Shown one piece after another: positions 48,537 through 54,298 of a stretch of DNA of 54,298 bases. The notes below the pieces were generated by a model. It was not told the DNA's origin and did no database searches. It saw only the letters and a program-made list of their open reading frames with translations. The DNA is from Sphingobium indicum BiD32. Lineage in GTDB: Bacteria > Pseudomonadota > Alphaproteobacteria > Sphingomonadales > Sphingomonadaceae. Location: the NCBI RefSeq assembly GCF_000382885.1, contig NZ_CAVK010000129.1:1-54298 (forward strand), given 5' to 3'. The number at the start of each line of letters is the position of its first letter. Position 1 is the first letter of the stretch. Both the position numbers and the translations under genes were made by a program.

Positions 48537-48563
48537 CGAAGGGCGGGATACCCCGTTCCTTCG
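48537..48563 (-). terminator. Hairpin between HTH-like gene and riboswitch
   Basis: CGAAGG...CGGG and CCCG...CTTCG form an interrupted stem (minus strand) that starts 10 nt after the stop of the HTH-like gene and ends about 10 nt before riboswitch P1. Without a T run. Termination of the upstream operon is the simplest reading. Confidence 0.5.
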
Positions 48564-48572
48564 CCGAGCGCT

Positions 48573-49112
48573 CTAGACGAAATTGGAAGACAAGCCAATC
48601 GATGTTGTTGCTTCATCCTCTTCACGCCACTGCCTTATCTCGGCCGGGTTGGCGGCCAGCCGTTCGATCGCATCGCAGGGATAGGTCCAGAGCGATATCT
48701 CGGTTGTGTCTCGTTTGATTCTGGAGGTTCCCGATCTGGCCAAGCGGCCATCCTTGGCCCACCGTATCCGCTCGCGTGACGTGATACCGAGAATATCCTC
48801 GACCTGTCGTTGACTGACAGACTTGCACGCTATCCGGAAAAGCCGTTTCCGTATGGCATCAACGAGATCTTCCGCAGCTTGCCTTGAATCTGCATCAAAG
48901 ACACAGCTTCTACTGGATTTGACGAATGTTCCGGCAGAACGCGCCATCAGCATCCGGATGGCCGCGTCACGCTCGCCGCAATGCACGCGAAGTCCGAGCG
49001 GCATACGGACGTCGAGATCAATAGAGACAGTGCAGGACTCGTCGTCGTGCCTGAGCAAGACGCAACGATCAACGCGGGACCGGTCAGGCAACGACCGAGA
49101 CCTCGATTTCAT
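48573..49112 (-). CDS. HTH-like protein of unknown function, coupled to the NiCoT gene
   Basis: 179 aa from ATG 49,112, which lies 29 bp inside the transporter gene. The C-terminal part SVSQRQVEDILGITSRERIR followed by WAKDGRLARSG looks like a MerR/excisionase-type winged helix, and TEISLWTYPCDAIERL like its wing. The N-terminal half (VSIDLDVRMPLGLRVHCGER) has no recognised fold. It is the third gene behind the second riboswitch, and a hairpin follows its stop, both of which support a real gene. It could be a regulator, but I do not know the family. Confidence 0.55.
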   Translation of the reverse strand: MKSRSRSLPDRSRVDRCVLLRHDDESCTVSIDLDVRMPLGLRVHCGERDAAIRMLMARSAGTFVKSSRSCVFDADSRQAAEDLVDAIRKRLFRIACKSVSQRQVEDILGITSRERIRWAKDGRLARSGTSRIKRDTTEISLWTYPCDAIERLAANPAEIRQWREEDEATTSIGLSSNFV

Positions 49113-50130
49113 CGAAACGCTTCCAGCGGTAGATCGCGAAACTTGCCAGCCAGCAGAACACGAAGAGACCGATGATGGCAAAGCCGAGGCCGTTGAAATT
49201 TTCGCCCAGTTCAGCGGCGATCCGCCATGGCGTACCGGTAAGGCTCAGCTTGTCGCCGATCAGTGCCAGCGTTTCGATTCCACCAATGACAATCGCCACG
49301 ATGGCCGAGATCAGCGTGATGGTAATGTTGTAGTAGAGTTTGCGGATCGGCTTCACGAAGGCCCATTCATAAGCCCCCAGCATCACCACGCCGTCCGCCG
49401 TATCGATCAGCGCCATGCCGGCCGCGAACAGCGCAGGCAGGACCAGAATTGTCCCGATCGACAGGCCATTGGCAGCCTGACTGGCCGACATGCCCAGAAT
49501 GGCGACTTCGGTTGCGGTATCGAACCCAAGCCCGAACAGAAACCCCAGCGGGGCCATATGCCAGCTTTTGTTCACGAGGCGGAACATCGGCCGGAACATT
49601 CTGGAAAGCAGACCGCGCCCACCCAATAGCAGATCAAGATCTTCCTCGGCATAGCTACCGCCTGCACGAACATGCGCAAAGGTCCGCCAGACAGAGCGCA
49701 GGATGACCAGGTTCATGCCGGCGATCGTGAACAGGAAAAGCGCAGAAATCACGGTTGCAATCACACCGCCGATTTCCTTGAAGGTGCCGAACTGCGACAG
49801 CGCGCTGGCCGTCATCGCAATGATAATCGATGCTATGGCAATGATCCCGGAATGCCCGATCGCGAACCAGAATCCGACCGAGACCGGGCGCTGCCCGTCC
49901 TGCATCAGCTTGCGGGTCACATTGTCGATGGACGCAATATGATCGGCATCAACCGCGTGACGCAGGCCCAGCCCCCAGGCAAGCACGGCGGTGCCGAGCA
50001 TCAACGGCTGTGCATGAAACAGGCTGAATGCCCAGACCCAGACGCCAATGTTGGCGGCGATCAATCCGGCAAACAAGGCGCCAATTCGTCGGCGCAGAGA
50101 CAGGGACGGCAGTGTCTTCGTGAGGGGCAT
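49084..50130 (-). CDS. NiCoT family nickel/cobalt permease (HoxN/NixA type)
   Basis: 348 aa inner-membrane transporter with about eight hydrophobic helices. The metal-selectivity signature RHAVDADHIASIDNVTRKLM is in the second helix, and LGFLFGLGFDTATEVAILG is the second signature. Start MPLTKTL (50,130) is 81 bp after the TonB-receptor stop. Nickel or cobalt cannot be told apart from motifs alone, but control by a B12 riboswitch and the neighbouring cobN argue for cobalt. Confidence 0.92.
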   Translation of the reverse strand: MPLTKTLPSLSLRRRIGALFAGLIAANIGVWVWAFSLFHAQPLMLGTAVLAWGLGLRHAVDADHIASIDNVTRKLMQDGQRPVSVGFWFAIGHSGIIAIASIIIAMTASALSQFGTFKEIGGVIATVISALFLFTIAGMNLVILRSVWRTFAHVRAGGSYAEEDLDLLLGGRGLLSRMFRPMFRLVNKSWHMAPLGFLFGLGFDTATEVAILGMSASQAANGLSIGTILVLPALFAAGMALIDTADGVVMLGAYEWAFVKPIRKLYYNITITLISAIVAIVIGGIETLALIGDKLSLTGTPWRIAAELGENFNGLGFAIIGLFVFCWLASFAIYRWKRFDEIEVSVVA

Positions 50131-50211
50131 GATTGGCTCGGCGATTGAGGAATGAACAAACGAAGGACGGTGCCGCAGACGTGCTGCAGCGCCGCCGATC
50201 AAGGGATTTCG

Positions 50212-52245
50212 CTAGAAGTTGACCTTTGCGCCAATCCTCACGGTTCGAGGTTCGACCACGCGGCTCAACCGGCCTTCCACCGGAGCACCTGCATCGAAGG
50301 CGGGGATGTAGGACTCGTAATAATAGGCGATGTCCTTGTCCCGGCTGAAGATGTTCAGCACTTCTCCAAATATCTCGACCTTCTTGCCTTTCCACGCGGC
50401 CCGGGCATTTATGACGCTGCTGCCCCGATCCCGGACACTGTTATCCTCGACAAGCGGAGAAGGTCCAAGGTAGCGCACCCGAATGCTGGCTTCCCAAGGA
50501 TCAAGAATGATGGCGGCACCGGCTGAAGCCGCGTTCTCAAATGCATTGGGGATGTGATCGCCATTGTCGAAGCGCGCATGGCTGGCGGTATAGTTTCCAT
50601 CAAGCGCAAGCCACAGGAACGGCCGCCAGAAGGCGACGATTTCATAGCCATGACGTCCACTGGCACCCGACGGTTCAACAGCATTGGAATCGCCAATGAA
50701 ACGTAGTTCGCTGCCGACATGCAGCCACCAGTAAGTCGCGGTTAACGTGACCCCGGAGAATTGAATGCGTCCTCCCAGTTCCTTGCCGATGCCGCGAACC
50801 AGAACGGGAACAGGCGTGTCCGTGTTGACCGCACCTCGAACGTCGTTGGAATGGAATCCACCGCCCCAGTTGGCGTAAAGTTCAAGATGCGGCGTAACCT
50901 GATAGGCGATTGATGCCTTGGAAGAGAGAATCGACGCTGAGCCACTGCCTTCGCCCAGCGACGCCGCAACAGCATCTCGTGCACGCACGGAATAGTGATA
51001 ATAGTCCCCGCGAAGACCACCTGTCACACGCAGTCCAGCCAAGGGCTTCCAAGCGACTTCGCCGTAGAGCGCGGAAGACAATTCCCCGACTCGATAGTGC
51101 CCGAGAGATTCAAGAAATGCGCGGGCAGCGGTTCGATCGACACCAACATCCCCGACGGCGTCGTATCTGTTTTCGGTGCCAAGGCTCACAGCCAGACTGT
51201 CAGCGATTTTCCAATGTTTTTGTGCGGATAGCCCGAGGACCCAACGCCAGTCGAACTGCTTGATCTGCGCGCTTGTGCCATCCGGATCGGTGTAAGTGGG
51301 GTTCGAGAACATCGACCAGTCGTAAAACTGGGCATAGACATTGGCGCGCCAGGTAGGCTCCTTGACCGCGATGTTAGCCAGCAGGCGCGTCGTCTCACCC
51401 CGCGCGGAAGGATCTGGAGAGCAGAACACATCCGCACACAACGCCTTGCCGATAATGCGCTCGGGGATTTGCTCGGTTGGGTGCCATGTTGCCCGGTAAG
51501 CTTGGAGCGACGCCTCCAATGTGCCCGCACCGGACGGCTTGCTATATTTCGCGAACCCCGAGAAATGGCGCAGACGTTCAGGTTCCTGCCATGGTCCGTC
51601 ATAGGTCTTGGCCTGGGCGACAAGTGTGAGGTCGCCGGCGCCCAGATCGTGCAATGTTCCGCCTGCTGCAACGCGGCGCCAACCATAGGAACCCGTCTCG
51701 GCCGATGCCCATGGCCGGTCGTAACCCTTGATGGTCGTCATATAGGCTGCTCCCGCCAGAGCGAAATCACCGCCGTCGGCGTGATAGGTCCCTTTACGAA
51801 AATCTTCCCGGCCAACGATCTCCGGAATGAGGCCATTGAGGTCGAGATAGCCATGGCCATGTCCGTGGGTACGAAAGTTCATCTGCACATCATCGATATA
51901 GGTGCTGAAGTCAGACCCATGGTCGAGGTTGAAACCGCGCAGGAAATACTGGTTGGCTTTGCCGCTCCCCGAATGCTGGGTGGCAACCAGCCCGGGCACC
52001 GCTTCCAGCAGTTCAGCCACGCGGAGCAGTGGCCGCACAAGGAGATCGGCCCCGCGAACGCTTCCTTCGCTCGCTGATTTGGCGGTGCCGATCATGGCCT
52101 CACCTCGACCGAAAACCACAATGTCCTTGCCTGCCACGACGACACTCACGCTTGTGTGCGTTTCGATGTCACAGGTTTCGGCAAATGCCGACGTACCGAT
52201 ACAGAGCAGTGCAAGAGCGCTGCTGGTAGTAATGGTCTTGATCAC
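50212..52245 (-). CDS. TonB-dependent receptor with histidine-rich plug
   Basis: 677 aa outer-membrane receptor. A signal peptide (IKTITTSSALALLCIGTSAFA) is followed by a plug (LLEAVPGLVATQHSGSGKAN) with the unusual sequence RTHGHGHGYLDLNGLIPEIV, and then a beta barrel ending EPRTVRIGAKVNF with the terminal Phe. Translation starts at GTG 52,245 behind GGGGGA; longer frames lack the signal. It lies just after the second riboswitch and before the NiCoT permease. It does not look like BtuB; import of cobalt or a cobalt complex is the best inference, corrinoid import the alternative. Confidence 0.9.
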   Translation of the reverse strand: MIKTITTSSALALLCIGTSAFAETCDIETHTSVSVVVAGKDIVVFGRGEAMIGTAKSASEGSVRGADLLVRPLLRVAELLEAVPGLVATQHSGSGKANQYFLRGFNLDHGSDFSTYIDDVQMNFRTHGHGHGYLDLNGLIPEIVGREDFRKGTYHADGGDFALAGAAYMTTIKGYDRPWASAETGSYGWRRVAAGGTLHDLGAGDLTLVAQAKTYDGPWQEPERLRHFSGFAKYSKPSGAGTLEASLQAYRATWHPTEQIPERIIGKALCADVFCSPDPSARGETTRLLANIAVKEPTWRANVYAQFYDWSMFSNPTYTDPDGTSAQIKQFDWRWVLGLSAQKHWKIADSLAVSLGTENRYDAVGDVGVDRTAARAFLESLGHYRVGELSSALYGEVAWKPLAGLRVTGGLRGDYYHYSVRARDAVAASLGEGSGSASILSSKASIAYQVTPHLELYANWGGGFHSNDVRGAVNTDTPVPVLVRGIGKELGGRIQFSGVTLTATYWWLHVGSELRFIGDSNAVEPSGASGRHGYEIVAFWRPFLWLALDGNYTASHARFDNGDHIPNAFENAASAGAAIILDPWEASIRVRYLGPSPLVEDNSVRDRGSSVINARAAWKGKKVEIFGEVLNIFSRDKDIAYYYESYIPAFDAGAPVEGRLSRVVEPRTVRIGAKVNF

Positions 52246-52431
52246 GAAATAGTCCCCCGGCGTCTTGCGACGTGGCCGGGGCAATCCCGCGCGAACGGGC
52301 GACACGCGCGGCTGCCGGACGCCATGGGTGGCCGACGCACGTCTCCGATGCGGCCCCAGCCGCTCGTTCGTCGCTCAGACGGAGTTCACCGTGCCGCAGC
52401 CATCCTCTGGACCAAGGCAAGAGCGACCAGA

Positions 52432-52640
52432 CGCCGGCAGGTCTCCTGGCTCACGGGTCACAGCTTGATGCACGCCTTCCCAGACCTCGCATGATTTAGC
52501 GTCCGGCCCAGTGGCTGCCCCTTCCAAGAGGAGCGATGTACATCGCGCTATCCGCTTACAGTTGCAGAGACAGCCGCGGATTTGGAAGCAAGCTTCCGCA
52601 CCGCATTCCCGATTAAGCCCCTTTCGGGGGCACCGGCGCG
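52432..52640 (-). ncRNA. Cobalamin riboswitch upstream of the TonB receptor
   Basis: The second adenosylcobalamin-type leader. The B12 box GAGCCAGGAGACCTGCC recurs, as do GGGAATGCGGTGCGGAAGC, CTGTCTCTGCAACTGTAAGC, GGGAAGG and GTGACCCGTGAGCC. CGCCGG and CCGGCG pair as P1. Both aptamer and about 65 nt of downstream sequence (GGTCGCTCTTGCC... to GAGCGACGAA) match the cobW leader, so the two were duplicated together. GTCGCTC and GAGCGAC in this segment can pair. It lies about 190 nt before the receptor start. Confidence 0.93.
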
Positions 52641-52643
52641 ATC

Positions 52644-52673
52644 AATGAAAGCCGGACTTGTCCGCCTTTCATT
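52644..52673 (-). terminator. Near-perfect 30-bp palindrome before the riboswitch
   Basis: AATGAAAG-C-CGGAC, a TT spacer and GTCCG-C-CTTTCATT form a 14-bp stem with one mismatch. It starts 8 nt after the stop of the small minus-strand ORF and ends 4 nt before riboswitch P1. It could be a terminator or an operator for the TonB-receptor promoter. Confidence 0.55.
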
Positions 52674-52680
52674 CGCTCGC

Positions 52681-52839
52681 CTAACTGAAGTGATCGGAAA
52701 AGCCAATGACGCTTGGAGCAGGGATTGAATCAACGATTACTGCACCCCACGCTACCATTGCCATTGACACGGCCAGAGCGCGCCAACCGCGCGCACTCGA
52801 TTTGAATGGCGGGTTTTCCCTGAATCTGTCGTTGGCCAT
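52681..52839 (-). CDS. Possible 52-aa single-pass membrane protein
   Basis: ATG 52,839 opens a 52-codon frame: a polar start (MANDRFRENPPFKSSARGW) and one hydrophobic helix (ALAVSMAMVAWGAVIVDSI), then a short tail. It is short but has the layout of a small membrane protein; a strong hairpin follows its stop by 8 nt. It lacks the histidines of the cobalt-transport protein CbtB. The overlapping longer minus-strand frame (52,730-53,107) seems less protein-like. Uncertain. Confidence 0.35.
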   Translation of the reverse strand: MANDRFRENPPFKSSARGWRALAVSMAMVAWGAVIVDSIPAPSVIGFSDHFS

Positions 52840-53172
52840 CGGACTCCTGTACGACCGGAAGTGGGTCGGCAGTTGCCTTTTTGGTCACAATTCTTGGCTT
52901 AGCTATAATTTCAGCAATCTCGGCGCCAGCAACATTTTGCAAGACTGAGGCCATTGCAAAGCTGAGCATTCCACAGCATGATAAGGTCCGTGGCGGGCAG
53001 GCCCTGTTGTGGGTGTCCCAAGTGAAACAAATGCCGTTAGCCGTCGAACAGCGACGGCCCTTGCCGGTTATAATTCTGTATCTGCGAGATGCCGATCCGC
53101 AGGGCAAAAGCTCGTCGAGCAGCGACGAACTGATCCCGAACTATCTTGCAATCTGCTGTAATCGGATTCACG
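52840..53172. repeat. Intergenic region with CGTCG-N5-CGACG repeats
   Basis: No convincing gene. Two exact copies of CGTCG-N5-CGACG (53,042-53,056 and 53,113-53,127) are followed by a weaker copy (53,188-53,200, inside the start of the next ORF), spaced 71 and about 75 bp. Each is a small inverted repeat. They sit just ahead of the recombinase gene and could be operators or recombination sites. Confidence 0.45.
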
Positions 53173-53358
53173 ATGGAAATCGGTAGCCGTCAACAGCGAC
53201 AGAAGTTCCCCCGGCCTGATGAGCCGGTGCTCAACCTTGCCTCCTGCGGCAGCGGCCCCAATCCGCGTCTGGTCAAGCTGGTTCGCCTGCTTGCCCGTCG
53301 TGCCGCGCGGAAGGCGTATCTGGAGATGCTGGAGGAGCGCCGCACGACCCGCTCCTGA
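53173..53358 (+). CDS. Small basic protein upstream of the serine recombinase
   Basis: 61 aa from ATG 53,173. It is rich in Arg, with a helical C-terminus (LVKLVRLLARRAARKAYLEM). Short ORFs of this kind regularly precede large serine recombinases in alphaproteobacteria, but I know no function. It ends 18 bp before the recombinase start, so it is probably co-translated. Confidence 0.6.
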   Translation: MEIGSRQQRQKFPRPDEPVLNLASCGSGPNPRLVKLVRLLARRAARKAYLEMLEERRTTRS

Positions 53359-53376
53359 GACGAGGAGTTCCGTTCC

Positions 53377-54298
53377 GTGAAGGTTGCTTTATACGCTCGC
53401 TATTCTTCCGACAATCAACGTGACGCCTCCATTGCCGACCAGTTGCGCATCTGTCGCCTGCATGCCGAAAAGCAGGGCTGGCAGATTGTCGAGGAATATA
53501 CCGATCATGCCGTTTCCGGCGCTTCACTGCTGCGGCCGGGCATTCAGGCGCTGATCGCAGACGCCAGTCGCGGACGCTTCAACTTCGTGCTGGCCGAGGC
53601 CATGGATCGGCTGTCGCGCGATCAGGAGGATATTGCCGGGCTGTTCAAGCGGATGGCCTATGGCGACGTGAAGATGGTCACCCTGTCAGAAGGCGAGATC
53701 ACCCATCTGCATATCGGCCTCAAAGGTACGATGAACGCCCTGTTTCTCAAGGATCTCGCCGACAAAACGCGCCGTGGTTTGCGCGGCCGGGTCGAGAAAG
53801 GCAAGTCGGGCGGTGGTAACAGCTATGGCTATGACGTCGTCAAACGGCTCGATGCCAACGGCGAACTGATCCGGGGCGACCGCTCCATCAATGACGCACA
53901 GGCAAGCGTGATCCAGCGCATCTTTCGCGACTATGTCGCTGGCAAATCGGCCAAACGGATAGCAACCGAGCTGAACAAAGAGGGTATCGAGGCACCGACC
54001 GGCGGCACCTGGGGCTTTAGTACCATCAATGGCAATCCCAAGCGCGGCACCGGCATCCTCAACAATGAGCTCTATATCGGCAAGCTGATCTGGAATCGGC
54101 AACGCTTCATCAAGGATCCCAATACCGGCAAACGGCAAGCCCGGCCCAACCCAGAATCCGAATGGATCATTCATGACGTGCCCGAACTGCGCCTGATCGA
54201 TGATGCTCTCTGGCAGCATGCCAAGGAACGGCAAAAATCCTGCCAGGTGGATCAATTAAATCCAGCAGTGGACTGGCGTGCCGCGCGACAATCAGGAT
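53377..54298 (+). CDS. Large serine recombinase, cut by the window edge
   Basis: At least 307 codons, open to the right edge. The N-terminal resolvase domain begins VKVALYARYSSDNQRDASIA with the catalytic serine at residue 10, the arginine in DQLRICRLHAEKQGW and MDRLSRDQEDIAGLF. The recombinase domain follows (KGKSGGGNSYGYDVVKR, FRDYVAGKSAKRIATELNKE, GILNNELYIGKLIWNRQRF). The start is GTG 53,377 behind GAGGAG. Such enzymes integrate and excise phages or genomic islands; it may mobilise DNA to the right or the cob block to the left. Confidence 0.92.
   Translation, partial: MKVALYARYSSDNQRDASIADQLRICRLHAEKQGWQIVEEYTDHAVSGASLLRPGIQALIADASRGRFNFVLAEAMDRLSRDQEDIAGLFKRMAYGDVKMVTLSEGEITHLHIGLKGTMNALFLKDLADKTRRGLRGRVEKGKSGGGNSYGYDVVKRLDANGELIRGDRSINDAQASVIQRIFRDYVAGKSAKRIATELNKEGIEAPTGGTWGFSTINGNPKRGTGILNNELYIGKLIWNRQRFIKDPNTGKRQARPNPESEWIIHDVPELRLIDDALWQHAKERQKSCQVDQLNPAVDWRAARQSG

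Noticed and set aside
50212..52245. Naming the TonB receptor btuB
   Set aside because: Riboswitch control alone does not prove corrinoid transport; the His-rich plug and NiCoT neighbour suggest cobalt.
52730..53107. 125-aa minus-strand frame upstream of the second riboswitch
   Set aside because: No recognisable domain, and it competes with the shorter frame that has a membrane helix and a following hairpin.

Overview
The window looks like chromosomal DNA of an alphaproteobacterium of the Sphingomonadales (Sphingobium/Sphingomonas/Novosphingobium type). The grounds are high GC, the protein families and their wording (TonB receptors, Rieske oxygenases, NodS/PIG-L/glycosyltransferase operon, large KatE, an oxygen-dependent cob cluster with CobG, CobF and BluB) and the IS1182/ISL3 element types. 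No rRNA, tRNA or CRISPR array was seen. Assignment to an exact genus is not possible from sequence reading alone.

Layout. (1) 0.3-6.7 kb, minus strand: a tightly coupled seven-gene operon of four glycosyltransferases, a NodS-like methyltransferase, a PIG-L deacetylase and an acyl-CoA-dehydrogenase-like flavoprotein, probably making a small modified glycoconjugate of unknown identity. (2) 6.7-15.5 kb, stress and signalling: large catalase KatE, a Crp/Fnr regulator with a coupled 63-aa protein, and a double-domain KaiC-like ATPase followed 1 bp later by a soluble hybrid histidine kinase. (3) 15.9-19.0 kb: two Rieske oxygenases behind an internally deleted TonB-receptor remnant, divergent from a TetR regulator with a tandem-repeat operator candidate. 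(4) 19.2-20.8 kb: a complete IS1182-type insertion sequence. (5) 21-26.6 kb: LysR, hydrolase, flavin-binding and NTF2-like genes and two aldo/keto reductases, mixed with pseudogenes (LysR, a third aldo/keto reductase) and IS debris up to 27.9 kb.

(6) 27.97-48.1 kb: an almost complete aerobic (late cobalt insertion) cobalamin gene cluster. In transcription order (minus strand) it reads cobW-cobN-cobG-cobH-cobI-cobJ-[cobK on plus]-cobL-cobE-cobM-cobB-cobF-cobO-bluB-DUF1636-cobT-phosphatase-cobS-cobC-cobD-cobQ-cobP. Most junctions are 4-bp ATGA overlaps, so the cluster is translated as one unit behind a cobalamin riboswitch (48.3-48.5 kb). CobQ carries a clean in-frame loss of roughly 180 residues, which should break amidation of the corrin ring unless it is an assembly error or a second copy exists. 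CobA, the CobS/CobT chelatase subunits and the corrin reductase are not in the window.

(7) 48.5-52.7 kb: a second riboswitch leader, a near copy of the first, controls a TonB receptor with a histidine-rich plug, a NiCoT nickel/cobalt permease and a coupled HTH-like protein. This reads as a cobalt-uptake unit that feeds CobN. (8) 53.2-54.3 kb: a small ORF and a large serine recombinase that runs off the right edge. The cobalamin and cobalt block thus lies between IS debris on one side and a recombinase on the other.
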